DNA of 64,000 bases from Zoroaster sp. YZ-2022 (Eukaryota > Echinodermata > Asteroidea > Forcipulatida > Zoroasteridae), in assembly GCA_029582265.1 (NCBI GenBank), contig CM055816.1, positions 33,248,545 to 33,312,544 on the forward strand, given 5' to 3'. Shown piece after piece: positions 46,041 through 58,633 of the stretch. The position numbers and the translations under genes were made by a program. Positions within the stretch are counted from its first letter, which is position 1; each line of letters begins with the position of its first letter. The notes beneath the pieces were generated by a model. It did no database searches, was not told the origin of the DNA, and worked only from the letters and a program-made list of their open reading frames with translations.

Positions 46041-47240
46041 ACAATGTGTTGTCTCCTAGGCCATCCTAACAAGGTAAGCATGTGTTCCTTATAAAAGATG
46101 TACTTATTTATGGCAATTTTCTATGGAAATTTAACAGTTTAAAGGGTAATGATTCAGCTGAATGTTACATAAAAAACAATGACATTGTTTTATTTGATTT
46201 CTTGCCATGGATAAGGCTTCTTAATACATGGAATACATGCTTATTTCATTAGACCCAGAATCCAGGTCAACATTAATCAAAATTCATATCTTCTGAACCA
46301 CATGGCAGAAATTGATAATCTTTGTGGCATATTCTCGGATTTTATCCATGTTATAGTTCATCAAAGAATGACCCATATTGACTTCTACTTCGGTTCAACA
46401 GGAAGTCTGACTAAAAATCAATATTTTAGGGGACAACAACGATGTAATTAAGATTTTTGTGAAGTTTGTGCGTCAGATATCAAACATGACGTCCAAAGTC
46501 TTAAAAATTTTAGATTTACTCGCGTATAGCGCCCTCAAGTGACCGGTGTTAAAAAGTGGCATAAATCCATTGTTCCCAGCAAAGATTGTGAGTCTTAATA
46601 CATTGACGTTGTGTAGTTTCAGTTAAAGGTTTACAATGTGTTGTCTCCTAGGCCATCCTAACAAGGTAAGCATGTGTTCCTTATAGAAGATGTACTTATT
46701 TATGGCAATTTTCTATGGAAATTTAACAGTTTAAAGGGTAATGATTCAGCTGAATGTTACATAAAAAACAATAACATTGTTTTATTTGATTGCTTGCCAT
46801 GAATAAGGCTTCTTAATACATGGAATACATGCTTATTTCATTAGACCCAGAATCCAGGTCAACATTAATCTGAGCTGTGAGTCCGGGTTGGGTATGACCC
46901 GACCCTTTCTGGGTCATTCTGACCCAGAAAGTTTTTAGACTGTATTGCGTCAAAAATTCATATCTTCTGAACCACATGCCAGAAATTGATAATCATTGTG
47001 GCATATTCTGGAATTTTATCCGTGTTATAGTTCATCAAAAGAATGACCGCATATTGACCCCTACTTCCGGTTCAACAGGTAGTCTGAATAAAAATCAATA
47101 TTTTAGGGTAGAAAAACGATGTAATTAAGATTTTTCTGAAGTTTGTGCGTCAGATATCAAATATGAGGTCCAAAGTCTTAAAAAATATAGATTCACTCAC
47201 GTATAGCGCCCTCAAGTGACCGGTTTTAAAAGTGCATAGC
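46041..47240 (+). repeat. Tandem duplication of about 590 bp
   Basis: ACAATGTGTTGTCTCCTAGG begins copies at 46041 and 46633 (offset 592). Each copy includes the CAACAAG|GTAAGC splice-donor-like sequence, the dispersed repeat with CTGAACCACATG, and GTATAGCGCCCTCAAGTGACC at the end. Copy 2 carries an extra segment of about 82 bp at 46871-46952 that forms two hairpins. Confidence 0.9.
46888..46930. repeat. Double hairpin inside the extra segment
   Basis: TTTCTGGGTCA (46906-46916), loop TTC, TGACCCAGAAA (46920-46930) is a perfect 11 bp stem. Just before it, GGGTTGGGT and GACCCGACCC can pair around AT. The segment is absent from copy 1 of the tandem duplication. Confidence 0.8.
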
Positions 47241-47337
47241 ATTGTTCTCATAAGTGTCAAGATCAGGGTTAGGCATACAACTTAGGTTGAGGGTTGCATC
47301 ATAACAATCATAATCCAACAACTGAACAGCCTTGTGT

Positions 47338-47998
47338 TCGTCCATATAGGACAAACACTAAATGTCTAGTTATTATTATTATACTTTCTTTCCCTCCAAA
47401 CCCCATTGACTTAACATGTGACTTTTCTTAACGCCAAATGTCCTTTGAATCATCACAAGTATATAAATCATATACCATATGAAAGCTTATGTCTTGACTT
47501 AGATTCTAAATTAATTTGACTAGGATTCTTAATTAATTGAGACAATTACAGGCACGTGAATATTTAATTAGGCAATCTTGTAATGAGCATAGCTCAAGAA
47601 GTATACACCCGGTCATCAAACTTTTTTCAGTTATACATTTGTGGGGTACTGTAGATGTGCCTTTTGGCCTGCAATGTCTTGTGACGTCATCATGACATCA
47701 TTTATAGCGCGTTTTGTATCTCTGTACAAAACACATGCACTGAAAAAGTTGATGTGACCAAGTCGCTTCCTTATTCGGCAGTAATTCTCGATATATCTTT
47801 GTACATAATACACAAACAGATATGACGTGGGACTTGTTTGCGAGTCCAATTAATGACGATCTTTGTACGCAATAATAATACATAGATTCAATATAGTACT
47901 GCACACACGTGTAGTCATTGCATTCCTAAATGAAATGAAAGCAGAGTGCGTCCGATTCCTTTCAGTTTCATGTTGATAATTATAATGAGTCCATTACA
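47338..47998 (+). mobile_element. Probable LTR followed by primer-binding-like site
   Basis: Direct-repeat copy B (similar to 43618-44115), extending further to ...CCATTACA and then TTGGCGACGAGGATGAA (47999-48015). TGGCGACGAGG-type sequence right after a CA-ending repeat is a common primer-binding region of Ty3/gypsy elements in invertebrates. No gag or pol follows; a LINE begins at 48129. The left border of the LTR is uncertain. Confidence 0.4.
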
Positions 47999-48128
47999 TT
48001 GGCGACGAGGATGAAAAGCGGTGAGCATTCATTTCATATGATAGCATACATTTCTAGCAAAAAGGAAAATTGTAAAAGAGGGCCGGACATTTTCGTAACG
48101 TTAAGTCCCATTGTTTTACGTACATGTA

Positions 48129-49504
48129 AGTTTCAGTTTCAGTTTCAGTTTATTTTCCACTCAATCAGAACACAACAAATTAAGATATAAGGCCAATAAA
48201 AAATACGAAATCAGTTAAACAATAATACATGTAATTATAAACGAAGGGCCAATGTGACAAAGGTGATTAAGTGGTGGAGGTCTCCAAAAAGCAAGCTTGT
48301 CGAGTAGAGACCCCCAAAAATAGTGTGTAGAAATTTAACTGAGCTAATACAACTGTAATACAACTAGATGCATAAATTACACACACAGAGAAATATATTA
48401 ATGTAACCTACAACTTAACAAGACAGGACAAACACTAATGAGACAAGGCAGCATGGTGTAACTACACAGCAGTAATATATAATGAAAGATCGGGAGGGCA
48501 TTATTAATATAAGAGTAAGGAGTAACTTAAACAAATAATTAAAATTAGCTGAAATTAAATGTTACAGTATTTTTCCAACAAGCTATACTTAAGCTTCTTT
48601 TTAAATACGGGGCAAGTTTTAAGACTTTTGAGGTTAATGCCTAAAGAATTCCAAAACTTAGGTCCCTGATAACTGACAGTTTTAAGAGCTTGAGAGGTAC
48701 GCACATATGGCATATGAAAGTCATCAGAATGTCTAGTTTGATGAAAATGAATTTGAGTATTTAAAGTAAACATACTCTGAAACGAGATTGGTAAATCATG
48801 TGAAATAAATTGATACATGAAAATACCAAGTTGAAGCAAATAAATATCATTAAGTTTAAGAGTCTTATGATTAAAAAATAGAAGATTGGAATGCGCCCAT
48901 AATTCTGAGGACCCTTTTTTGCAAAATATGGATTCTATTTAACAGGTTGGCACTAGTATTACCCCAGGCAAGAATACCATATGATAGATAAGGCAAAATT
49001 AATGCATTATAAATATTAAACAATATTCCAGAAGGAAAAAAATGTTTTAATTTGTTAATAATTCCTATATTTCTGGATAACAGTTTACATAAATAGTTCA
49101 CATGATGATTCCAAGATAATTTAGAATCAACATATAAACCTAAAAACTTTATACAGTCAACTTGATTAATAGATATATTATCAAATAAAACATCACAAGG
49201 AAGCAACTTGGCCGTATTACTAAATAACATTAAATTGGTTTTTATATTGAGAGAAAGTTTATTTGCTTTAATCCAGTTGGAGATATGAACGAGCTCTCAA
49301 TTAGCAATATCTACAAGGATATCAAGATTTCTATGAGAACAGAATAAACTGGAATCATCTGCAAAAAGAATGAAAGAAAAAATGTTTGATGATTTAACAA
49401 AATCATTGATATAAATTAAAAAAAGAAGAGGACCCAGCAGCGAACCCTGGGGAACTCCACAAGGTACTTCTTTAGAGAAGACTTCATGCCATCCAGACAG
49501 ACAT
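48129..49504 (-). pseudogene. LINE reverse transcriptase and 3' end
   Basis: Minus strand from the gap: GVPQGSLLGPLLFLIYIND and LFADDSSLF (49470-49330) are the RT palm boxes with the catalytic FADD. Then KFLGLYVDSKLSWNHHVNYL, SRNIGIINKLKHFFP and LILPYLSYGILAWGN (49230-48871). After a frame change, QLGIFMYQF, PYVRTSQALKTVSYQGPKFW and SVFKKKLK-like sequence lead to a stop at 48555. The 3' end carries TGAAAC repeats (TTTCAG)n at 48129-48150. Architecture fits the CR1/L2/Jockey group. The 5' part lies in the gap. At least two frame disruptions mark it as dead. Confidence 0.85.
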
Positions 49505-50004
49505 NNNNNNNNNNNNNNNNNNNNNNNNNNNNNNNNNNNNNNNNNNNNNNNNNNNNNNNNNNNNNNNNNNNNNNNNNNNNNNNNNNNNNNNNNNNNNNNN
49601 NNNNNNNNNNNNNNNNNNNNNNNNNNNNNNNNNNNNNNNNNNNNNNNNNNNNNNNNNNNNNNNNNNNNNNNNNNNNNNNNNNNNNNNNNNNNNNNNNNNN
49701 NNNNNNNNNNNNNNNNNNNNNNNNNNNNNNNNNNNNNNNNNNNNNNNNNNNNNNNNNNNNNNNNNNNNNNNNNNNNNNNNNNNNNNNNNNNNNNNNNNNN
49801 NNNNNNNNNNNNNNNNNNNNNNNNNNNNNNNNNNNNNNNNNNNNNNNNNNNNNNNNNNNNNNNNNNNNNNNNNNNNNNNNNNNNNNNNNNNNNNNNNNNN
49901 NNNNNNNNNNNNNNNNNNNNNNNNNNNNNNNNNNNNNNNNNNNNNNNNNNNNNNNNNNNNNNNNNNNNNNNNNNNNNNNNNNNNNNNNNNNNNNNNNNNN
50001 NNNN
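49505..50004. other. Assembly gap (500 N)
   Basis: Exactly 500 N, interrupting the LINE on its left and adjoining the ACGT array on its right. Confidence 0.99.
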
Positions 50005-50039
50005 TCGCTAGCTGTACGGCACATACGCTAAGCTGTACT

Positions 50040-50535
50040 GTAGAAACACGTTATATACGTTACACGATCGCCAGGCATAAGTTGTGCATAAGGTGGATAC
50101 GTCAGAATACGTCGAGACTCGTTGGAGATACGTCAGGCATAGGTTAGACATACGGCACATATACGTTATCAACTCGTTATCACTACGTTGGCTGTACGTT
50201 TCCCCGTCAGCCGACGTACATCAACGTATACCAACTTACGAGTAACGTACCTCTAACGTATGTCAGCGTATGTCAACGTATGTCTAACGTACCACGAACT
50301 TACCGGGAACTTATGCAGAACGTATTAAGCACACGTTGAGTACGCCGAAAATTTTGAACATGCTCAATAATTTTTCGCGGGCTCGACACGTGTTCAAATC
50401 TACAGACGTATCACAGCGTGCTCTTAACGTAAACGACGTATCCCCAACTTACCCCTAACTTATATCAGCGTACACCAACGTACACCAACGTATTTTCGAT
50501 ATTTCGCATACGTTGGCATACGTTCAGGCCATACG
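50040..50535. repeat. Dense ACGT-word array, probable fold-back transposon
   Basis: By eye about two dozen ACGT tetramers occur in 490 bases, embedded in ATACGTT or its complement AACGTAT/AACGTAC, often 10-14 bases apart, with related CATAAGTT/AACTTAC words between them. To about 50205 most words have the polarity TACGTT/TACGTC. From 50212 they switch to AACGTA/GACGTA, and near 50510 back to CATACGTT. It ends CATACGCCATGGTGTGATAGGGCC followed by TTAA. The polarity switch suggests a long degenerate palindrome. No coding sequence is present. The left part lies in the gap. Confidence 0.7.
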
Positions 50536-50559
50536 CCATGGTGTGATAGGGCCTTAAAA

Positions 50560-53500
50560 AACAAACAAGTGCCGCCGGCGCTTATTCGCCACATGTGTAC
50601 ATACTCTATAAGGCCAATATTACCAATAAGTGATACTCCAAATTTGTGTCAGTATATAACGTCTCAAAAGGATCAATTTCATCTTGCTATTAACAAGCAC
50701 AGATTATAATATGGTAGTCTGGATTACAATTGATGTCGTTAAGTCAGTCAGTCGTTATAATCTGGGTGGCACATGCATAATCGCATAATCGCAATCGTTA
50801 AATATTTTTGTCGTTAACATTTAATTTAACATAAAATAGTTATAGCCTAATTATAACTATTATAGCCTGAAAAAACGTATTTGCCTTTTTTGCCTATTCG
50901 CCGCATAGGGGATCTCTGTAACTCTAAAACCAGGCAGAATTATGGTTTAAAACCTTCACAGATGAAATTAGACACTCAAAGAACCCCAGAACTGCAAAAA
51001 CTTGGATTTCACAAAAAATGCCGATTCGTCACTATGAGAAAAATGCAACGAATTATTAATACTATTGAAACATTTCATGTTGGTTTTTATGTAAGTTTCA
51101 TTCAATTCAAATTCTCTTCTGTATAGGAAAGCATGCCGGCATTTAGTAATACTTAGGGAGGACATCTTCCTCAACCTCCATTTATCTCCTGTTTATGGCA
51201 GGTTCCCGCCGGGTTTTCACTCTATGAATACTACAATAGAAGAGTCCACCTGTCCAGTGATAGTTATTGTTAAGGGATTATACAATTAATTCAGCTGTGG
51301 TTGTTGTTTCTTTGGGTATCCAACAGGCTTACGTGGATTATGGGGGGATTAACTCATGAGTAAAGTGAAGTCTTTGCTTGGTTACAAGGATCTGGCAGAT
51401 AATCAGCTCATTGTAATACCTGGAGGGAACCGGCCAAAATTTTGAGGTTTTGGGGGGTTTGGGAAGATGTCCTCCCTTACTGTCGGGGCATAAAATTTGG
51501 TAGATAGCTCAATGAATGTAAGTAAATGTGCATAGCTAGTAAATGTGCAGTAACATACAGTGATCATAAATATTTTTCACAGGAACCCACTAATTATATT
51601 AAAATCACTCCAGTTATACAGTCTCTTAACAAACCATAAATTGGCCACAAAAGCCTCTATGAACAAGTTGTTTTATGAACAGTTGGGTAATTATTCGGTC
51701 TGGCAAGGTCTTGTATCGAATCTTGATACTTTCATACCCCTATGTGAAAAAGTCGTTTAAAGCACAATAGGGCAGAATTCAAATTGATCCAGCAGTTTTG
51801 GCTGCAATTGGACATCGTTTCATAGCAACAAAATAAATAAATAAATAAAAATGCCGACGCGTGGATCTGAGGCGATGCGCGCGGAGACCAGAAATTGGAG
51901 ACTTTTTTTGCCCTAATGTACTAACACCTCTTTTTCTCCACTGTCGACCACGGTTTCTTTACTTATTTATAAATTGGGGTGAAATTCCATACTGTAAAAT
52001 TCGATAGTTCAGTGGAACCTTTGTCAACAATTTCATGGCTTCATGAATGATCTTACAATTTATAGAATCAATAAATGGTATTTTTAATATGACTGAATTA
52101 AAGATGTCATTTCCTGCAAGCCCTATTGCAACACACTTATTTTAAAGGGAAACACCAGTCCAACTCAAGTTTCCCTTAGTCGTAGGCACTGCATCACTAA
52201 AAGTAAGACAAATATGCCGCATACAAAATGATTATGTGTGGACTGTAGGTTAGCTTGTGCGGGTTTATCACAAAATCAACAAAATTGTTACATTATTTTG
52301 TTGGTATTGATCTACTATTCCAATTATCCGTTTTGGACTAAGCAATCAACCGTCGTGTTTCTAAAATATAGGGGAGAAAAAGAGCCCTGAAAACCCTCAA
52401 ATGACGTGGCGAAACGTCTTTCAATTGAAATTAAAATTAGATAAATCGAAAGAGTAAATATCCACCATTAATATTCTGTCTTGGATTAGTTTTTACTATA
52501 AACGGTTCCTGAGTTGTGATTATATTCAAGGCTCATGTTTTTAAAGTAAATCCGTACATAACTATGCAGGCCGCGACGCGCGCACAATGTTTTGAACCAA
52601 ATGTTTACATGACAAATTCATATGAGCTACCGTACTTTCTATATCTGCTGTTATATATACAAAACATGCTTAAATTTGTTGAACGGTGGGCAAATACGAC
52701 ATTTTCGTTTACTATTTTTTCTTCCAGGTAAGGGAAACGTTTCATTCAAAGACATCAAAGATTAAGCCGATTAGTATCATTCAAGATTCAACTATGTTCA
52801 CCCTTACAAGTAAGTCTGGTCAAATTCAGACTACATTCTTGTGGTTAAAATCGGTAACCTGTGGCACCCATGAACTTCATTTCCGTCCTAACTCGTCCCC
52901 ACCCATCTCCATCTGATGGACTTCTGACACAGGTCACTCTAATAGAAGTAATTCTGTTAAATATCGGACAATTATTAAGTATAGCCAAATTTGAACAACT
53001 GCAAACATGCACGTATGTGTAAATCTATTCTAGCCATATTCGAACAACGGTCACCCTTATAATTATGTCTGGTAACATTTTGGACATCAGCCACCCTTAC
53101 AAATAAATATGGTCAAACGCAGACGACATAATGTCAAAGTGTTGACAGGAACAAGACTACCGTCTGATGGCATAGTGTCAATCAAGATTTAACTTACTAT
53201 GTGGCTGGCACAATAGTCCTATCCACAGTATACTGCCATTGCATAATCAACTCTTGTCTTTCTTGTTGCATGTTTCATTGCAGGCAAACGAGTGACTACG
53301 GAACATTAGGATATACTTCATGTTCGTATTTGAAAGTACGAAAGTAAGCATAGGTCTGTAGAGTGCAGGAATTGCACCTTAGTGGTAGATAGGCGATTAA
53401 TTTAAGTATTATCCGCTCCGTGAGCAGGTTACCATGCGCTAATGATTCAATTTGCATTAAAATGTTAATGATTGTTTAGGTTGGGAGAGATTTCTGCTGT

Positions 53501-53600
53501 TTAACTCCATTTTCCTTGTGGAAAGTCCAGCACGTTGTACACAAACATAGGGAAATGATGGGAGCAGTCATACTTTGTTTTCAAAGTGCACTTTGACCAA
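50560..53600. other. No gene seen
   Basis: Only short frames without splice context. Small items: an (ATAA)n microsatellite at 51830-51849, and two short stretches at 51160 and 51470 sharing AGGACATCTTCC / GATGTCCTCCC in inverse orientation, suggesting a small inverted-repeat element of about 320 bp (51158-51478). Confidence 0.5.
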
Positions 53601-53618
53601 GAAATCATGGCAATGAGG

Positions 53619-53880
53619 TGTACGGAGTGGATAATGTACGTATCCGTAATTTGATTAAGTTATTGTAGCGTGCCAAAAAAGTGATAATCTAAATTCTAGC
53701 TTTACACAATGTAAGACTGATGCTGTATAATGGGTAGTTTAAAGAATAAATAACATGAATATGTACGGAGTAGATAATGTATGTGAGTGTTCGTAATTTG
53801 ATTAAGTTATTGTAATGTGCTAATATATAAATTTAAAAAATCTAAATTCTAACATTTCGTTACACTATAGCTACATTCCT
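53619..53880. repeat. Two-copy tandem repeat, 143 bp unit
   Basis: TGTACGGAGTRGATAATGTA starts at 53619 and 53762. Both units continue with TAATTTGATTAAGTTATTGTA and ATCTAAATTCTA. Divergence is moderate. Confidence 0.8.
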
Positions 53881-54842
53881 CTTTCTCATACACTGTAGTA
53901 TTGCTTAAACATATTCAGAGATAGAAGTCAATAGAGCGTGCACAAACGAACAACAATATTTGATATAAGCCTACGGCACCAGGATAATTTCTCAGACTGG
54001 GCTTAGCTTACAAACCGAAGACCTTGATAAATTTGTTTCGTGAAATAAAAAAAAATTACAATGTATAAAATACTGCAAATTGTTACTTAATTTAAGTGTA
54101 CACATTTCTTTTTGCACATAGGCCTAACACTAGTGTGGAAAACGGACAAGGGGGTCTGTGGAGCTAGATTTAATAGTGGTCTGTGTTTAGTACCGAGGCG
54201 TTCGAATGAGCGCAATACTATTTTATCATACATGGAATGAAAAAAATAACATTTATTTGGTCCGCAGCAAAGGTTATCATGAAGGTAATCAAAAAAATGC
54301 TTGATTTTATTTGGTTGATACTACAGTCTGTATGTTTTAGTCTCGTGAAAGTATTTAATATAATTATGCTATGTACTCATTTTTAAGAGACGTGCCCTTT
54401 ATAATTGTGGCTATTCACTGGATGCGTTCTGTTTCAAGACTAGAATATTAAGTCGTAATAGGTATATTCAATGTTATTTCTGTTTTGACATTGTAATAAT
54501 TATTTATATTGCTGTAAGGTTGCAATCATCAACATATTTTTGCTCTAGCTCGCGCTTAAAATAGTAGGTAGGCCCTATGCTTCTTTTAGCACAAATTAAA
54601 TTCTGGCATTTATGCCCCTTTTTGTGCGTTGGACAGTTGTCATGTTCTACAGAAGTTGGTATTAAAGTGAAAGTATATTCTAGGAGTTGGGTTTAATATG
54701 ACTGTGATCCACGTTAGACTTGCATTGTAAATGTTTATATAAATAATATCTGTGTATGGAAAGAATACGTATATTATTTAAAATAAGTGGCTGTGAAACA
54801 AATTAAATAATAATTAGGTCCATAGTCAGTAATTATCGTTTT
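53881..54842. other. No gene seen, AT-rich
   Basis: I see nothing beyond AT-rich sequence and short chance frames. Confidence 0.5.
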
Positions 54843-55091
54843 TGTGACTGGCTCTGGCAAAACCCTAAACTTGGACCCAATTTTCAAAAGTGACCTCCCA
54901 AATTTATCGTGAAAATTAACAATGTTCCTAACAACGTTTCATGATTTTTCTTTTCCCATCAAAATCTACAGAAAATGCTCTATATGGTGACATGAAAACT
55001 GGTCCCTGGGGTCAGTTTTGACCTTTTCATGGCTGTTACACATCATATGGTAAATGCCGAGAAATTTCGGGTTTTGCCAGAGCGGGTCACA
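54843..55091. mobile_element. MITE, about 249 bp
   Basis: TGTGACTGGCTCTGGCAAAA at the left is matched in inverse orientation by GGGTTTTGCCAGAGCGGGTCACA at the right, with two mismatches (TG against CC). The right terminus GAGCGGGTCACA is also the end of the repeats at 39375-39640 and 58634-58888. No coding capacity. A target-site duplication was not clear. Confidence 0.75.
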
Positions 55092-56820
55092 TATACACTC
55101 CCAATATACATTGTGAACCTTTTTCCGTATATAGAAAATAAACATATACTAGGCCTACTGCCATCCAACCACTCCCACACACTCAAAATTGGCATAGCCT
55201 ATTTGATCAGTTGATTTTTGAGAATATACAGTCTTTACCGCACACATTAAGAAAGTGTTAGTAGCCTGACCTGTTTTCGTACCAAGTATTATTAAAACCA
55301 TGAAATATTTTCATCGATATCCCTTAAAACAAGTAAAAATAGAAGACTCAGATAACAAAAATTACTGATCCGCACAAATTTCCGTACAAAGTAGCTGAAA
55401 TTGACTACCCAAAGAGGGGAGAAATGCCAGCAGTATTTATACCCCAATATCCGCCATGTTTGCCATTAATGCGCTGTAAACCCCTTTAAGGACAGTTTAT
55501 TAATTTATATTTTTATTATGTTTAAATATTCCTGGGCATCTAAACAAAAAAACTGCCCACGCTCGCCTGATTGTGAGCTTCCCCTCCCCCATGTTCACAA
55601 TAGATTTGAGCCTTCGTCCGTCATTAGGCGAATTAACACATTTAGAATAACGAGAGTAAATCAAACTCTATTATATAATGTGGACTTTTATGTTTCAATT
55701 ACCTTTTTCAATTCATCGACTTAGTATATAATACATATTGTTAAAGGCGGTAAAACAATTTCTGGTAAAACAAATGTAAATCATCCATAATTGCTTAAAT
55801 CATAGTGCCGTAAATGCATTCATATTAGTCGTATTAGTTGTAACGTTGAAAATAAATACGTACTTTTTTGTGCAAATGTAGAAATGTAGCTACTGGCAAT
55901 ATTTGACTGGTATACCTGGAGTGATGGGGTCAAAGAGCATGAATGAATTCAAGGGAGGAAATGTGACACCGCCTAATTTTAAAGGGGCACAGCAAAAGAG
56001 GGGTTTACGATGAAATCAGCAATAAATGTAGCTCTCTGCATCATAAACGTACTATTTACTCACATCATCGTGAGCAGTCTCAAAATATCTATGCCAACAA
56101 CTATGCTGTCAAATTCAAAGACTGGATCGATTTGAATGGCATATTCCCTAAATGTGACCCTTCTTATAATTTGTCCTTCATTAAAATATAATTCAAAGTT
56201 CTGACATTATGTTGGAACACGACAGAACGGCTTCATTTTGCAATGAAGGGATTTTGGTATTGACCTTTCGTTCGTGGTAAATTTAAAATGGCGTCGCCTG
56301 AATTGACTTGTAAAATTATCTGTTTCGCAGAAAAGCATGCCTTTTTACTTGTTGTGCAGTTATTTTTCTTTAATTTGACCACATCGAACAACAGTCTTTG
56401 TCCATGTGCGATGCGAAGATTCGATTTTCCCCTGGGTTGGTTAAGTTGTTCTCTTACTCAAAGTATATACCATTTTCTTATTAAACGTAATGAATGTAAC
56501 GTAACTCTTTGTCTGTTACTCTTGCCTGTCCTCAAGTGTCCCAGCAATTAATTCACTATTTTTGGACGGCAATGGGTAAAGCCAACGTTTCCCGTTGAAA
56601 ACCTCCACAATACAGAGAATGCACTCGCATGTTTCATTTCCTCTTGTATCTGCTATTTTCACCCTACTTGCTGGTCAATTTGATTTATTTTCTGTACTTA
56701 CACTTCCAAAAAGTGTGGTGTTAAAAACTACACCATTGGTGTTTATATTAGGCAACTCGCACAATATAAACACGATGGAAGAATAAAGTTGACACCACAT
56801 TTTTAACACCACAGTTTTTG
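55092..56820. other. No gene seen
   Basis: No exon is supported. At 56710-56815 two inverted GTGTGGTGTTAAAAA / TTTTTAACACCACA segments form a fold-back of about 100 bases just before the tRNA-like sequence and may belong to the same element. Confidence 0.45.
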
Positions 56821-56824
56821 CAGT

Positions 56825-56897
56825 GTACTGGCTATGATGTAAGAGGTGCTGCACTAGTAAGCAGGAGGTCGTGGGTTCGAATCCCGCCCGAGTCGCC
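56825..56897 (+). pseudogene. tRNA-derived SINE-like sequence
   Basis: GTGGGTTCGAATCCCGCCC is a perfect T arm with B-box, and CAGGAGGTC precedes it as the variable region. The 5' half (TGGCTATGATGTAAGAGGTGC) is only loosely A-box-like, and the 3' end CGAGTCGCC has no complementary 5' acceptor strand. This is the pattern of a decayed tRNA-headed SINE. Confidence 0.5.
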
Positions 56898-57384
56898 TGT
56901 GTAGCTTTTTTCACAGACACTCGGAAAGCACTGAGCATACAGTGCTATACACACGGCGGTGTAGGGCAAAATTAAATCAAGAGGTGCTTTGTTCGAAAAT
57001 AAAAGTCGTAATCGTTGATGCAGCGTCATTGCCTTGAAGTTCCTACAGGTTTCTTTTCGGGTAACCCTCTGAAACCGTTCCCCTATTCGTTTAGTAACCT
57101 TTTTAATACTTCCCCCTTTAGGCCAGAAAAAAATCACCGGATTCTGGTCTTCGTGTGCGTCGCCTCAGTGTTTCAGGCGGTATCCACGAAACTTAACCGA
57201 GTAGGATTCTTAAGACTGCACTTAAATCTAAGTACGCCTATCCCACTTATCTTAGTACCCCAAGACACAAAACATCAATGGGCTAATTGTGCCGTATGAA
57301 ATATTTTGGACGCTGCGCGCGTTATCCAAACGCATTATTTACTCGTTGTTATGCTTGTTATGGCTCGAACTGACCCTGTGTTTA

Positions 57385-58210
57385 ATGGATAATTGGGGTC
57401 CTGGTTCGATTCAAGGTTATGCATGGATAAGCACATTACTAGTACATGTTCTGCATCATTCTATCATATTCATAACATCAGAAAAATTAGTAAATATCTT
57501 TCTAGGGATGCTCTAGTTATCTTAATTCACGCATTTATAACTAGTCGCCTTGACTATTGCAATAGTTTATTTTATGGTCTCCCAGATTCACAATTAATCA
57601 AATTACAAAGAGTTCAAAATGCGGCAGCCAGAATTGTGTATGGTGCGTCGCGACGGAGCCACATTACACCAATACTTCGTCAGCTGCATTGGTTACCAAT
57701 TTATTTTCGTATTCAGTTTAAAATATTACTATTGACATTTAAGGCTCTTCATAATTTAGCACCTAGGTATATCACTGATTTGTTAAGTATTAAAACCCAT
57801 TCTCACTATTCATTACGGTCAAACACAAAGGTGCAATTAAGTTATCAAAGGAAAAATGCAGAAAACAACTGGGGACAGGGCATTTTCTTCAGCGGCACCC
57901 CACTTGTGGAACCAATTGCCACTTGAAATTCAGACAGCTCAGTCACTTGCCATTTTTAAGAGTAAACTTAAAACATTTCTTTTTAAGACTGCATTTTAAG
58001 ACTCCCTTTTGGGTTATTTTGTGTTGTGATTGAATTTCTATGAAGGTGGTACTTGGTTTTTAATGTTATTGTTTGTTTTGTTTTTTAGTGGTTGGTGTCT
58101 AATTAGTTTTACCTATTTAGTTTTATTTTGCTTATTGTAATGCGCATTTGAACATTTTTTATGGAATCTGCGCAATATAAATTAATAATTATTATTATTA
58201 TTATTATTAT
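57385..58210 (+). pseudogene. LINE (CR1/L2-like) 3' end
   Basis: The plus frame 57393-57926 reads WFDSRLCMDKHITSTCSAS, HIHNIRKISKYLS, HAFITSRLDYCNSLFYGLP, KLQRVQNAAARIVYG and LHWLPIYFRIQFKILLLTFK, the conserved region after the reverse transcriptase. A frame change near 57860 precedes HLWNQLPLEIQTAQSLAIFK and SKLKTFLF and a stop at about 57999. A 3' untranslated part ends in an (ATT)n tail at 58186-58210, as usual for L2-type elements. It is 5'-truncated at about 57385. Confidence 0.9.
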
Positions 58211-58633
58211 GCACACGTCAGTGGGGTCGAGTTGGTTACAATATTAATGCATTCGAATCACCGTTTTGTAGTGTTTCAAAGTCGTAATAATTGGCCTTAT
58301 TGTCATAAAGTCTGAATATCTGTTGACTTGAAATCATGATTTTGTTGAACAATACAATTTAAAGGTAAATCATGTTTTAAAAGTTACCAACTTGAAATAT
58401 TTACGACGGAAGCCTTCCGAAAAAACAGTCCAATCACAGAGAAAAATCTGTTTTCATTTCTCCATGGTACAATACACGGACGGACGGTCGAGTTTGAGAG
58501 TGCACAATGTATGTACAGTAAAATCGTCCCGCAACACAGACATCTTACGCCGCGACTCCACACACAGCAGGCGGAATGAAGACGCGGGCCGGTACGGTGG
58601 ACAGCCGGTGTTTGGTACAAGGGCTGATTTGTA

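Noticed and set aside
49416..50031. Long open frames spanning the second run of N
   Set aside because: Same artefact. The minus-strand LINE reading frame to the left of the gap is different from these frames.
56825..56897. Functional tRNA gene
   Set aside because: The T arm is perfect but the acceptor stem does not pair and the A-box is poor.
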